A DNA stretch of 64,000 nt from JAJEAO01 sp963667635. GTDB taxonomy: Bacteria; Acidobacteriota; Vicinamibacteria; Marinacidobacterales; Marinacidobacteraceae. Location: assembly GCA_965232015.1 (NCBI GenBank), contig OZ246946.1:3100001-3164000 (forward strand). The letters are read 5' to 3'. The stretch's first letter is position 1; each line of letters starts with the position of its first letter. Both the position numbers and the translations under genes were made by a program. The notes beneath the pieces were generated by a model, which did not search any database, had not been told where the DNA came from, and was given only the letters and a program-made list of their open reading frames with translations. This document shows, piece by piece, positions 1-8,994 of the stretch.

Positions 1-432
1 ATCCACGCGGTCCAGGTAACGCTCGCTCTCCACACTGACGCCGATCCAGATCTGGGGAGGCCAGGGCAGGAATGGGGACAGCCTGGCGAGGCGCCGGGCG
101 CGTTTCGTCAGGACCTGGAATCGGTGCCAGGGGGCGCGCTCCATGACCGAGAAGACCTGTCGAATGTAGTCCCGCGGGACCTCCGGGTGGAAGAGGTCGC
201 TCATCGAGTTGACGAAGATCGTCTGCGGCCGCTTCCAGTGGAGGGGCCGTTCCAGCATGTGTGGCTGCAACGTCAGCCGGAAGCCGGCGGCGTAGTTTCG
301 CTGGCCCATGGCTCGTAGTCGCCTGGACATCCGTTCCGCATAGCAGTTCTTGCAGCCCGGGCTGACCTTGGTGCACCCGGTGACGGGGTTCCAGGTCGCC
401 TCGGTCCACTCGATGCCGGATCGCCGAGCCAC
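1..432 (-). CDS. DUF5131 (phage Gp37/Gp68-like) protein, 3' end outside window
   Basis: Only the first 144 codons are inside the window; the gene runs off its left edge. The product starts VARRSGIEWTEATWNPVTGC and carries the three-cysteine signature GCTKVSPGCKNCYAERM, followed by TIFVNSMSDLFH. This is the hallmark N-terminus of the DUF5131 or phage Gp37/Gp68 family, whose CxxxxxxCxxC arrangement resembles an iron-sulfur/radical-SAM-like cluster site. The biochemical role of the family is not established; members often occur in accessory or phage DNA. The GTG at 430-432 is the first possible start after the in-frame upstream stop. A weak AAGGGA precedes it. The neighbour upstream in transcription is a ribbon-helix-helix antitoxin. 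Family assignment is confident; function is unknown. Confidence 0.85.
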   Translation of the reverse strand, partial: MARRSGIEWTEATWNPVTGCTKVSPGCKNCYAERMSRRLRAMGQRNYAAGFRLTLQPHMLERPLHWKRPQTIFVNSMSDLFHPEVPRDYIRQVFSVMERAPWHRFQVLTKRARRLARLSPFLPWPPQIWIGVSVESERYLDRVD

Positions 433-531
433 TACTCGAGTCCCTTCAGGAGCCTCTACGCAGGGTATGACACGTCAAGACACACGCTGGCCGGAGGCGG
501 CGGCGTACTCGGGGTCGTGGACGATCGCGAG

Positions 532-780
532 TCACGAGTCGAAGGCCTCTTCGAGGTAGCGGTCGTGGTTCTCGGCCAGGTCCGGTACTCCCGAGCCGAA
601 GCGACCGGCGGCGGCGAGGGCGCGACGGACGAGTTCTTCCCGGTCCACGACCGGTTGGCGCGCCAGGTATTCCGACACGCTCTCCCGCACGAGATCGGCT
701 ATCGGGCGGCCCTGCCGACGCGCTTCCGTCCGGAGAAGTGCGTACTGCTGGTCGGACAACCGGATCTGCGTTCGCAACAT
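532..780 (-). CDS. Ribbon-helix-helix antitoxin, VapB/CopG type, without an adjacent toxin
   Basis: This 82-residue protein opens with LRTQIRLSDQQYALLRTEA, a typical RHH beta-strand and helix. The middle reads GRPIADLVRESVSEYL, and the tail ends HDRYLEEAF, as in VapB-type antitoxins that wrap a PIN-domain toxin. Such proteins bind the operator of their own operon as dimers and neutralise a ribonuclease. No PIN toxin follows: the 99 bp between its stop and the DUF5131 gene hold only short open frames. It is therefore either an orphan antitoxin or the remains of a VapBC pair. The ATG start gives the expected length for the family. Confidence 0.75.
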   Translation of the reverse strand: MLRTQIRLSDQQYALLRTEARRQGRPIADLVRESVSEYLARQPVVDREELVRRALAAAGRFGSGVPDLAENHDRYLEEAFDS

Positions 781-829
781 GTCGACATGGTCTCCACGGC
801 GGTCGAAGGGGCCTCCACGCCGGAGGGGG

Positions 830-1573
830 TCAGAAGGGGCGGGGGATCAGGTGGTGGCCGAAGACGAGGAACGCGATGAGCGCGATGCACTGGGCGGCGT
901 GCGCGGCGGAGCCGCGCGGGTAGATCCAGTAGGCGAACCTCGACGCGGTCGCGGCGGCGGCTTCACCCTGGTGGAGGATCCGGTGCGTGAACGCGACCCG
1001 CTGGACCGCGATCAGGTTGGTCCAGATCGCCATGATCAGGATCGCGATGTGCGGGTTGCCCGCCCACAATCCGATGATGACCGTGACGGTGCGTTCGGGT
1101 CGCTCGAAGAACCCGACGGCGCACTTCGGGATCATGACTTCGGCGCGGGCGCGGGCATAGGAAGTCCCCAGGGTTCCGACGGCTCCAGCGCACCACAGGC
1201 CGACCCACAGGGGCTGCGCCGCCGGATCGAACGCCTTCAGCACCCACGCCAGCACCGCGAACAGCAGCAGCATGTCCGCGTAGCGGTCCACGAACGAATC
1301 GAGGTAGGCGCCGAAGCGGGACACCCGCCCCGAGCGCCTCGCCACCGCGCCGTCGAGCGAGTCGAAGGTCACCGCGAGAAGCGCCATCCACCCGGTCAGC
1401 GCCAGCCGGCCCTCGAGGATGGGCCAGAACACGAACGCCATCGCGACCGGGCCCGCGAGGGTGAGCGCGTTGGGCGGGATGCGCGCCCGTATGATCCGGC
1501 GCGCGATGCCGTCCCGGATCCACGCCAGCACGTTCGCCGTGGTGCGGCCGATGCCGGCGAACAGACGCTTCAC
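830..1573 (-). CDS. CDP-alcohol phosphatidyltransferase family membrane protein
   Basis: This 247-residue integral membrane enzyme carries the complete CDP-alcohol phosphotransferase signature D71-x2-D74-G-x2-A-R-x8-G-x3-D92-x3-D96 (DSLDGAVARR ... DSFVDRYAD). The motif binds the metal ions and CDP-diacylglycerol. Several hydrophobic helices follow. A GFFERPERT segment resembles that of phosphatidylinositol-phosphate and archaetidylinositol-phosphate synthases more than classical PgsA, so the acceptor may be an inositol or other polyol phosphate; this is an inference. It is divergent from the lipid-kinase-like gene at 1757, and both may supply the same lipid pathway. The exact headgroup cannot be read from sequence. 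Confidence 0.88.
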   Translation of the reverse strand: MKRLFAGIGRTTANVLAWIRDGIARRIIRARIPPNALTLAGPVAMAFVFWPILEGRLALTGWMALLAVTFDSLDGAVARRSGRVSRFGAYLDSFVDRYADMLLLFAVLAWVLKAFDPAAQPLWVGLWCAGAVGTLGTSYARARAEVMIPKCAVGFFERPERTVTVIIGLWAGNPHIAILIMAIWTNLIAVQRVAFTHRILHQGEAAAATASRFAYWIYPRGSAAHAAQCIALIAFLVFGHHLIPRPF

Positions 1574-1756
1574 CCGAGACTCACAGCGCGGGGTGCGGCC
1601 AGCCCGGCGGGGCTGGAGAGGACTTCACGGCGGTTCGCGGCTCCGGACCCGCACGACGAATCGGAATCGGGTCGGAGCCGGCGAGGCGCCGACCGCCCGG
1701 TATGCCCGCGGGGTCCATAGCATAAGGCCGCGAACGGCGTCCCGACTCCGGCCTCG

Positions 1757-2746
1757 ATGAGCCGACGCGTTCTCGTCATCGGAAACCCGGCTGCCGGGCG
1801 GGGCGGCGCCCGCGCGCGGTGGCGGGGGGTGGCGGCCTCCGTCGCCGCGCGCCTCGGCGCCTTCGACCTGCTCTGGACCGAGGGCCCGGGCCACGCCCGC
1901 GAGATCGCGCGCCGGGAGGCCGGCGCGCGGGACCTCGTGGTGGCGTTCGGAGGCGATGGAACCGCGTCGGAAGTGGCGCGGGGTCTCGCCGGCGCGGCGT
2001 CCGACCGCGCCGAGCTGGGGTTGCTCCCGTCCGGGACCGGGAACGACTTCGCCGGCGCCGCCGGCGTTCCCGGTCGGCTCGCCGAGGCGGTGGGCTTTCT
2101 CGCCCGGACTCCGGCGGCGCCGACCGACCTCGGCCGCGTCGAGGCGGAGGACGGAACCGTCCGGACGTTCCTGAACAGTGGTTCGGTGGGCCTCGCCGCG
2201 GCCGTCAACGAGCGGGCGGCGAACCGCCGAACCCCGCTGGGCCGCGCCGCCTACGTCGGGGCCGCCGCCCGCGAACTGCTCACCTCCCGGTCCGGGCGCT
2301 ACCGGGTGGCGCTCGACGAGGCGCCGATGCGACCCCGTCTGCTGCTCAACTTCACGCTGCTGAACAGCCGGCGCTTCGGCGGCGGCATCCCTCTCGCACC
2401 CCCGGCCGATCCGGGCGACGGGCGGCTCGACGCCGTCCTCGTCGGGCCGCTCGGACCGCTCGGGATCGCGGATGCGGTGGGTCGTCTCGTGCGGGGCACG
2501 CACCTCGACCACCCGGCGATCGAACACCGCCGATCCGCCGGGCCCGGATCGGACCGCTCGCCCGGGGAGGCGAGACGTTCCTCGAACTCGACGGCGAGCG
2601 AGTGCTCGTCCGCGGATCACCGTGTCCGTGATCCGGGGCGCCGTTCGCATCCGACGACGGCCGGCGGACGGGTCCACAGTGTGAGACGGGTTGCGTTCCC
2701 GTCCGGATCCCTGTTGCGAGCCGGGCCACGCAGAGCCGACTCGTGA
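1757..2746 (+). CDS. Diacylglycerol kinase-like (DagK/YegS family) lipid kinase, frameshifted near its C-terminus
   Basis: The protein has the lipid-kinase catalytic domain: GNPAAGRGG at residues 9-17, GGDGTASE at 65-72 and LPSGTGNDF at 90-98, which bind ATP and phosphorylate diacylglycerol or a related lipid. The open frame runs to 2746, but family-like sequence stops around 2525. From there the sense continues in the next frame (IRRARIGPLARGGETFLELD, then GERVLVRG) and ends with a stop at 2629-2631. That would give the usual length of about 291 residues. A one-base deletion around 2525-2535 explains this. The last ~70 residues of the open frame are therefore probably meaningless. It is divergent from the CDP-alcohol phosphatidyltransferase gene. 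The frameshift may be real or a sequencing error. Confidence 0.85.
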   Translation: MSRRVLVIGNPAAGRGGARARWRGVAASVAARLGAFDLLWTEGPGHAREIARREAGARDLVVAFGGDGTASEVARGLAGAASDRAELGLLPSGTGNDFAGAAGVPGRLAEAVGFLARTPAAPTDLGRVEAEDGTVRTFLNSGSVGLAAAVNERAANRRTPLGRAAYVGAAARELLTSRSGRYRVALDEAPMRPRLLLNFTLLNSRRFGGGIPLAPPADPGDGRLDAVLVGPLGPLGIADAVGRLVRGTHLDHPAIEHRRSAGPGSDRSPGEARRSSNSTASECSSADHRVRDPGRRSHPTTAGGRVHSVRRVAFPSGSLLRAGPRRADS

Positions 2747-2887
2747 GCGCGGGGTCGTGCGGAGGAAGGCGCAAGTCCGGACGAGTTCAGCGCGTTGGTT
2801 AGGCTTCCGGCGGCTCCACGACCGGTGAGCGGAGGTCCGTCTCGCCGCCCGTCGTAGCCCGCCGCGCCAGACAACGCCCATCAGCCC

Positions 2888-3523
2888 ATGAATCGCGTCT
2901 TTCTCTATCTCGACAATTCGCACATCTTCATTGGCGCGAAAGCCGTTGCCGGCGAGCGCGAGGGCGGTACGGCCCGTTATCGGGTTCGGATGCACTTTCG
3001 GAACCTGGTGGGACTGGGCGCTCGTGGCCGCGACATCGAGCGAGCCCTCGCCGTCGGCTCGATCCCGCCGGAACTTCGTCACGTCTGGAATCGCCTGGAG
3101 AACGAAGGCGTTCAGGTGATTCTTCTGGAGCGGGGCGCTCTTCACGGACAGGAGGTCGGCGTGGATCAGGTTCTTCAAGTCCAGATGTTGCGGGACGCGC
3201 TGGACCACAACGGGGATCCCGGCATTGCTGTCCTCCTGACCGGCGATGGCGCCGGGTTCGACTCCGGCACCGGGTTTCACCGCGACCTGGAGCGCATGCA
3301 CCGAAAGGGCTGGCGCATCGAGGTGCTCTCCTGGCGACGCAGTTGTGCTCGCCGCATGCGGGAGTGGGCGGAGAGCAACGGCCGCTTCATTGCCCTCGAC
3401 GATCACTACGAGGAGATCACTTTCCTCGAGCCACCCCTGCCGGGCCAGCCCATCGCTCCACCGCGAGAAGCGCGGTCGCTCGCCTCTTTCGAACCTCGCT
3501 CCGCCCAACCTGACGCACCCTGA
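2888..3523 (+). CDS. NYN-domain (LabA/DUF88-type) putative ribonuclease
   Basis: This 211-residue protein begins MNRVFLYLDNSHIFIGAK, the first strand and acidic residue of a NYN (PIN-like) nuclease fold. Further acidic segments follow (VDQVLQVQML, VLLTGDGAGFD). Family members are metal-dependent RNases or RNA-binding regulators; the LabA/LapB group includes clock and secretion regulators. The DNSH and TGDGAGFD motifs place the usual carboxylates near residues 9 and 118. The C-terminal ~30 residues are proline-rich and look disordered. No conserved partner is adjacent: the lipid kinase is upstream and the convergent SDR is downstream. Target RNA is unknown. Confidence 0.75.
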   Translation: MNRVFLYLDNSHIFIGAKAVAGEREGGTARYRVRMHFRNLVGLGARGRDIERALAVGSIPPELRHVWNRLENEGVQVILLERGALHGQEVGVDQVLQVQMLRDALDHNGDPGIAVLLTGDGAGFDSGTGFHRDLERMHRKGWRIEVLSWRRSCARRMREWAESNGRFIALDDHYEEITFLEPPLPGQPIAPPREARSLASFEPRSAQPDAP

Positions 3524-3553
3524 GGGACGCGTTCGCGTCCCCGGCCGGCGAGA

Positions 3554-4552
3554 TCAGGCGAGACCGCGGCCCTCGAGCCAGCGCACCGTCTCCAGCAGCG
3601 TGACCCGTCCGTCGCGGGCGCGGTGGTCGAGTTCGCGCTCCGCCTTCGCCGAGCTGAAGTACCAGTAGAACCCGGCCATTTCCCGGCTGATCCGGTCCAC
3701 GGCGGGCTTCCGGCCGATCTGGCGGGCGGCTTCCTCCGCGACCAGCGCGGCGGCGGTGTAGAGACCGCGCCCCAGCCGCAGCCGCGGAGCGGGCGACCCG
3801 GAGACCTCCGAGAGCCGCGCGAAGAAGTCGGCGAAGGTCCAGTTGTGCCCCCCGAGGAGGTAGCGGTGGCCGGGCCGGCCGCGGTCCATGGCCGCGGCCA
3901 CGCTCGCCGCGGCGTCGCGCACGTCCACGAAGTTCAGCCCGCCGGGCGGGGTCACGAGGACTTCGCCGGCAAGGAACCGGAGGATGTCCCCGGTCGAGGA
4001 AAGCCGCTCGTCGCCGGGTCCGAGGAGCAGCGACGGGTTCACGACGACCACTTCCAGGTCGCTCGCCGCCCCGAGCAGCGTCCGTTCCTGGAGCCACTTG
4101 CTCCGGTAGTAGGGCCAGCCGCCGATCCGTTCGATCGGCGTGGACGCGGTTTCGTCCCGCTCCGGGGCCGGCTCCCGGGTCACCGCGATCGTCCCGCTCG
4201 TCGAGACGAGGACGATCCGCTCCACGCCGGCGGACCGCGCCAACCCGGCCAGGCGGCGGGTTCCCTCCACATGGACCCGCTGCATGCGGGCGGTGTCCTC
4301 CGGATCCCGCGAGACCAGCCCGGCGAGGTGGAACACGCGGCGCACTCCGTCGAGCGCGTCGGCGAGACCGCTTCCTTCGAGGAGGTCCCCCTCGACCACC
4401 TCGATCCCGCGGCCGGCGAGCTGCGGGGACGGGCGGCGCGAGAGTACGCGAACCGGCGCCACGCCTTCCTCGAGGAGCGCCTCCAGCAGATGGCCGCCGA
4501 GGAATCCGGTGGCGCCGGTGATGAGAACCGGGGTCCGGGCGTCAGCGACCAC
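3554..4552 (-). CDS. Extended SDR / NAD-dependent epimerase-dehydratase family, last gene of the ether-lipid-like operon
   Basis: This 332-residue extended short-chain dehydrogenase has a Rossmann nucleotide-binding motif GATGFLGGHL near residue 13 and a catalytic YYRSK (YxxxK) near residue 150. It also has the LSTSG/STSGT strand and the C-terminal NFVDVRDAA segment typical of dihydroflavonol-4-reductase/HpnA-like members. It starts 21 bp after the stop of the large acyl-CoA reductase fusion and is probably cotranscribed with it. In the myxobacterial elb ether-lipid operon, as I recall it, a dehydrogenase of this type sits beside the multidomain ElbD protein, so reduction of a lipid keto or aldehyde intermediate is a reasonable guess. 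The substrate is not determined by sequence. Confidence 0.8.
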   Translation of the reverse strand: MVADARTPVLITGATGFLGGHLLEALLEEGVAPVRVLSRRPSPQLAGRGIEVVEGDLLEGSGLADALDGVRRVFHLAGLVSRDPEDTARMQRVHVEGTRRLAGLARSAGVERIVLVSTSGTIAVTREPAPERDETASTPIERIGGWPYYRSKWLQERTLLGAASDLEVVVVNPSLLLGPGDERLSSTGDILRFLAGEVLVTPPGGLNFVDVRDAAASVAAAMDRGRPGHRYLLGGHNWTFADFFARLSEVSGSPAPRLRLGRGLYTAAALVAEEAARQIGRKPAVDRISREMAGFYWYFSSAKAERELDHRARDGRVTLLETVRWLEGRGLA

Positions 4553-4573
4553 CGGCGCCTGCCCCTCGGGGTC

Positions 4574-7500
4574 TCAACCCGCCACCGTTGACCGGCGCTC
4601 GCCTGGCTGGCGTCGCGCGCCGGACCGGGGTCCGGCGCTCCGGGCCGCCGCCTCTCGGGCCGGGGGTCGGAACCGCTCCGCCAGTTCCTCGAGGCGGATC
4701 GGCTCGTTTCGACCCAGGCGCTCGACCATCGCCTGCACCACATCGGCCACCGCCTGGTCCCGCGCGCGCCGACCGCTCCCGGTGTCGAACCCGAGGAGGA
4801 ACTCGTGGGACAGGAACGGCCCGATCCGGGCCGCGACCCGCCGCGATCGCAGCCCGACCGCCCCCGGGGGGAACGCCTTCCAGGTGTCGAGATGCATCGG
4901 CAGGACCCCGACGCCGCAGCGGAAGGCGAGGTGGGCGAAGCCGCGGCGGAACGGAGCGATCTCGCCGCTGCGGGAGCGCGTTCCCTCGGGGAAGATCAGG
5001 ACGCTGTGGCCCTGCGACACGAACCCGGCCGCCATCTCGAGGGACTGCTTGAGCGATCCCCGGCGCTCCATCGGCGCCAGGCTGGTGAAGTTGTGGAAGA
5101 AGGTCCGCTTCAGCTTGTTGTCGAAGAAGTAGTCGGCGGCGGCGAGGACGACGAGGTTGGAACCCTGGTCGCCGAGCGCCATCTTGACCAGTCCCATGTC
5201 GAGATGGGACGCGTGGTTGGCGACGACCAGGTAGTGGGTGTGCGACGGGATGTAGGCGCGGCCGGTGAAGGTCGGCTCGAGCACCTGGTGGTAGAACCAG
5301 CGCTGCGCTTGGGTCAGTCCGGCGCGGCCCGCCTTGCGGAGCGCGGGCGGGATCTCGATCTCCTCCCCGTCCGCCGCGTCCGCCCGCGAGGAGGGCCGCC
5401 GGGTCGCCTTGCGCCGGGGCCGCGCCGACCCGACCGCGAGCGAGAGCTCCTCGAGGGTCTCCATCCGGGAGAGTTCTTCCGGAGACACGACGACGCCGAA
5501 CTCGCTGCCGACGGAGGCGACCAGATCGTTGTACATCAGGCTGTCGAAGCCCAGCTCGGCGAACCGGGACCCGGCGCGAAGCTCGCCGACCGGCCGCTCG
5601 CACACCGACGCGACCAGCTCGAAGAGCCGGTCGTGCGCCTCGGCCTGTCCGGCTTCGGCGGCGGCCGCCGCCCGCCGCTGTCGAACCAGCCAGCGGACGA
5701 CCTCGCGTCGCTTCACCTTGCGGGTCGCGGTCCGGGGGAGCGGTCCGTCGTGGAACTCGACGATGCCGATCCGCTTGTGGAGCGCGAGACGGGCGGCGAC
5801 GGTGCGGAAGTGCGCCCGGATGCGGTCCCGGGACTCGGTCCCGTCGTCCTTCGCCACCACGACCACCGCCGGGGTCTCGGCGGCGCCGTCGGGAAAGGCG
5901 ACGACCGTCATCTCGCGGATCTGCTCCGCCTCCGCGTAGAGGTCCTCGAGCTCGTCCGGGTAGATGTTCCGGCCGCCGCGGTTCACGATCACGTCCTTGC
6001 GGCGCCCGGAGAGGAACAGGTGTCCGTCTTCGTCGAGGCGGCCCAGATCCCCGGTGTAGAGCCAGCCGTCGCGCAGGACCTCCCGGGTGGCCTCCTCGTT
6101 GCCGTAGTAGCCCCTCATGACGTTCGGGCCGCGCGCGATGACCTCGCCCACGCCGGAGGCGTCCGGGTCGGCGATCCGCACCTCGATGCCGGGGAGGGAG
6201 CGCCCGGCGCTGCCCAGCGGGACCCGCCCGGTCGGCGGGGTCACGGTGAGGACCGGCGCGGCCTCGGTGAGCCCGTAGCCCTGGGCGAGGTGGAACCCGA
6301 GGCCGCGGAAGAACTTCCAGTCGGTCTCGGAAAGCGCTGAGGCGCCGCTGATGAGATAGCGGATCCGCCCTCCGAGGGCGGCGTGGATCGGGAGGAAGAG
6401 CGCCGGGCCCAGATTCACGCCGGTGTCCTCGCGCAGGAGCCAGGCGGCGTCCACCAGCGCCACGAACAGATCCTCGGCGCGGGAGGAGCGGTCGCCGAAC
6501 CGCTTCAGGAGGTTCTTGCGAAACATCTCCCAAAGCGCCGGGACGCCGACGATGCAGGTCGTTTGCCCCTTGCCGAGTTCGCGGGTGATCGTCTCGCCGC
6601 TGAGCTCGTGGAGGTAGGTGATCTGGGCGCCCCGCGACAGCGGCAGCAGGAACCCGGTGGTGAACTCGAAGGAGTGGTGGAGCGGGAGCACGCTGAGCGC
6701 CCCGTCCTTCGGCCCGATGTCGTAGAGGGTGAGGAGCTTGGCGACCAGGCTGGCGAAGTTCCGGTGGGTCAGCATGACCCCCTTCGGCGACCCGGTGGTC
6801 CCGGAGGTGAACAGGATCGAGGCCAGTGTCGTCGCGGTCGGCGGCGGCGGCAGCGCCTCGATCGCGCGGGCTTCCTCCGCCTCGTCCCCGACCGCGAACA
6901 GCTCCGCGAACGGGATGTCGCGGAAGGAGGGCCCCGAGTCGGCGTCGCCGAGCGGGCCGTGCCGCTCGTGGAGCGCGTCGTCCACGAGGAGCGCCGCGGC
7001 GTGCCCGGCGTCGAGCAGTCGCCGGATCTCCGCGGGCCGGGTGTCCCGGTCGAGCGGGATCGCCACCGCGCCGATCCGGACGATCGCGAAGTAGGCCATC
7101 CCCCACTCGGGCGCGTTCGCGCCGAGGAGGGCGATGTGGTCTCCGGGCCCGAAACCGGCGGCGCGAAGGAACGCGGCGGCGCGGAGTACGCACTCGCGCA
7201 CGTCCTGGTAGGTGTAGCGCTCCTCCCGGCCGTCCCGGGTGATGCGCATCGCCACCCTTCCGGCGTGGTTCCGGGTGCAGGACTCGAACAGCTCGACGAG
7301 AGACTTGTACTGGTACACCCGCCGCGGCCGACGCCGCCGTTCCTCGCGCTCGAGGGTGGGGAAAACCCACTTCTCGAGCCCGGGGAGATGGACGTGGAGC
7401 CAGTAGTCGTACCAGTCCAGCTCTTCGGGGCTGAAATAGAGCCGTCCGTCGTTGCCGTCGAGGCGGGTGAACAGGTCGCGGGTGTTGTCGGACCGGAAGA

Positions 7501-8989
7501 TGAACCGCTCGCCGGCGATGAACGGCCGGAAGGTCCGGTAGTGGCGTTCCCCGAGGCCGACGAAGTCATCGAACGAGCGGACCCGGCGGCGCAGGTGCTC
7601 CACCGCCGGGACGAGGGGACCGAGCGGCTCCCCGGAGGCGCGATCGAGGACGTGGTGCAGCTCCCGCGCCGACCGGCGCATCCACTTCAGGGTCTGCTTC
7701 TCGAAGCGCTCTGAGTCCACCCGGGTGGCTTCCATGCGCCCGAGGATCTCGTTCCACAGCTTGAGCCCGCCGGTCTTCTGCTGGAAGTGGCGGCGCTTGT
7801 AGATGCCGGTGAGATCCACGAGCCGCGACGCCTCGCACGGGTTCCGGTCACCGCTCGCCACCTGGTACACGAGGTGGGGTTCCCTGACCATCGTCTCAGC
7901 GGCCACCGCGAGGGTCGCGGAGGCGACGAAGTCCACCGGCACGATGTCGAGCACCACCCCGTCCTTCACCGGAAACAGGTTCTGCCCCTTGAGCGCCATC
8001 CGCACCAGGGGGGCGCTGGTGGTGAAGCCCTCGTTCCAGCCGGTCTGGGGGAAGGAGAGCGCGCTCTCCACGACCGAAGGGCGGACGATGGCCCGGACGA
8101 GGTCGTCGGCCTCGGCGACGAGCTGATCTCCGAGGCTCTTGGTGTAGGTGTAGATGTTGGGCCAGCCCCAGCCCTGCGCCTTCTCGATGCCGAGGTCGCG
8201 AAGGCGCCGCCGCACCCAGTTGCGCCGCTCGGCGGCGATCGCGAGGCGGAGCGCCCGGGCGTCGTCGGGGTTTCTGCCCTCCTCCATGAACCGGCGCCGG
8301 GCGGCCTCCGAGAACTCGTCGGCGCGCGACTTGTCGTCGGACTCGTCGCGGACCCGCGCCGCCAGCCGTTCGCAGTCCTCGATCTCGCGGTCCACGCGGA
8401 ACTCCTGGTCCTCGCGGTCGCGCCGGGGGAAGTAGCCGATCAGCGGCTCGTCCTCGTAGATCTCGCCGGAGCGGTTCCCGGCGACGAAGCAGGTGCTGAT
8501 GTGGACGAGAGCGGGCCGCTCCATGCGTCGGGCGAAGGCGATGACGTTGCGGGTGCCCCGGACATTCGTGGCCATCGAGTTCTCGAGCGGCGGGTTGAAC
8601 TCGACCCGGCCGGAGCAGTTCAGGACGAGATCAATGTCTCCGGCGATCCGCGCCGCCTCCGACTCCGGGTAACCGAAATCGTCCTCGGTGATGTCGCCCC
8701 CGACGACCTCGACCCGCTCGCCCAAGAACTCCCAGCGCCGCTCGCCCAGCCGGCGGCGGAGCGGTTCCCAGGCCGCCGACTCCTCGACCATCTCGCGGAA
8801 CCGGATGCGGCTGCGTTTCAGGTCGCGGGCCCGGACCATGAGGTAGAGCCGCCGGATGTCGGGGAAGTGCTCGAGCAGCATCCCGACGACGACTTTCCCG
8901 AGGAACCCGGTGCCTCCGAGCAGCAGGATCCCCTTCCCGGCGAACGCGTCGCCGAGATGGATGCGGGGCCGGGGGTCGGGTGCGGCCAT
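4574..8989 (-). CDS. Four-domain acyl-CoA reductase / AMP-ligase / ACP / acyltransferase fusion (ElbD-like)
   Basis: This 1471-residue protein has four recognisable domains. First is a fatty acyl-CoA reductase (NAD_binding_4/male-sterility type) with GGTGFLG at 25-31 and YTYTK near 280. Second is an acyl-CoA synthetase/AMP ligase with FTSGTTGSPKG near 730, YGLTEAAP and GRRKDVIVNRGG. Third is an acyl carrier domain with the phosphopantetheine serine in GFDSLMYND near 1147. Fourth is a PlsC acyltransferase with NHASHLD near 1258 and FPEGTRS near 1335. One chain could thus activate a fatty acid, load it on the ACP, transfer it to a glycerophosphate-type acceptor and reduce an acyl group. This suits ether-lipid (alkylglycerol) synthesis as described for ElbD of Myxococcus xanthus. 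ATG 8987-8989 lies 5 bp after the DUF2088 stop and directly precedes the reductase domain. Open reading continues upstream only as antisense-like sequence. Confidence 0.92.
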   Translation of the reverse strand: MAAPDPRPRIHLGDAFAGKGILLLGGTGFLGKVVVGMLLEHFPDIRRLYLMVRARDLKRSRIRFREMVEESAAWEPLRRRLGERRWEFLGERVEVVGGDITEDDFGYPESEAARIAGDIDLVLNCSGRVEFNPPLENSMATNVRGTRNVIAFARRMERPALVHISTCFVAGNRSGEIYEDEPLIGYFPRRDREDQEFRVDREIEDCERLAARVRDESDDKSRADEFSEAARRRFMEEGRNPDDARALRLAIAAERRNWVRRRLRDLGIEKAQGWGWPNIYTYTKSLGDQLVAEADDLVRAIVRPSVVESALSFPQTGWNEGFTTSAPLVRMALKGQNLFPVKDGVVLDIVPVDFVASATLAVAAETMVREPHLVYQVASGDRNPCEASRLVDLTGIYKRRHFQQKTGGLKLWNEILGRMEATRVDSERFEKQTLKWMRRSARELHHVLDRASGEPLGPLVPAVEHLRRRVRSFDDFVGLGERHYRTFRPFIAGERFIFRSDNTRDLFTRLDGNDGRLYFSPEELDWYDYWLHVHLPGLEKWVFPTLEREERRRRPRRVYQYKSLVELFESCTRNHAGRVAMRITRDGREERYTYQDVRECVLRAAAFLRAAGFGPGDHIALLGANAPEWGMAYFAIVRIGAVAIPLDRDTRPAEIRRLLDAGHAAALLVDDALHERHGPLGDADSGPSFRDIPFAELFAVGDEAEEARAIEALPPPPTATTLASILFTSGTTGSPKGVMLTHRNFASLVAKLLTLYDIGPKDGALSVLPLHHSFEFTTGFLLPLSRGAQITYLHELSGETITRELGKGQTTCIVGVPALWEMFRKNLLKRFGDRSSRAEDLFVALVDAAWLLREDTGVNLGPALFLPIHAALGGRIRYLISGASALSETDWKFFRGLGFHLAQGYGLTEAAPVLTVTPPTGRVPLGSAGRSLPGIEVRIADPDASGVGEVIARGPNVMRGYYGNEEATREVLRDGWLYTGDLGRLDEDGHLFLSGRRKDVIVNRGGRNIYPDELEDLYAEAEQIREMTVVAFPDGAAETPAVVVVAKDDGTESRDRIRAHFRTVAARLALHKRIGIVEFHDGPLPRTATRKVKRREVVRWLVRQRRAAAAAEAGQAEAHDRLFELVASVCERPVGELRAGSRFAELGFDSLMYNDLVASVGSEFGVVVSPEELSRMETLEELSLAVGSARPRRKATRRPSSRADAADGEEIEIPPALRKAGRAGLTQAQRWFYHQVLEPTFTGRAYIPSHTHYLVVANHASHLDMGLVKMALGDQGSNLVVLAAADYFFDNKLKRTFFHNFTSLAPMERRGSLKQSLEMAAGFVSQGHSVLIFPEGTRSRSGEIAPFRRGFAHLAFRCGVGVLPMHLDTWKAFPPGAVGLRSRRVAARIGPFLSHEFLLGFDTGSGRRARDQAVADVVQAMVERLGRNEPIRLEELAERFRPPAREAAARSAGPRSGARRQPGERRSTVAG

Positions 8990-8994
8990 GCGGG

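Noticed and set aside
433..531. PIN toxin partner of the RHH antitoxin
   Set aside because: Frames there are too short (under 20 codons before a stop) and show no PIN acidic motifs.
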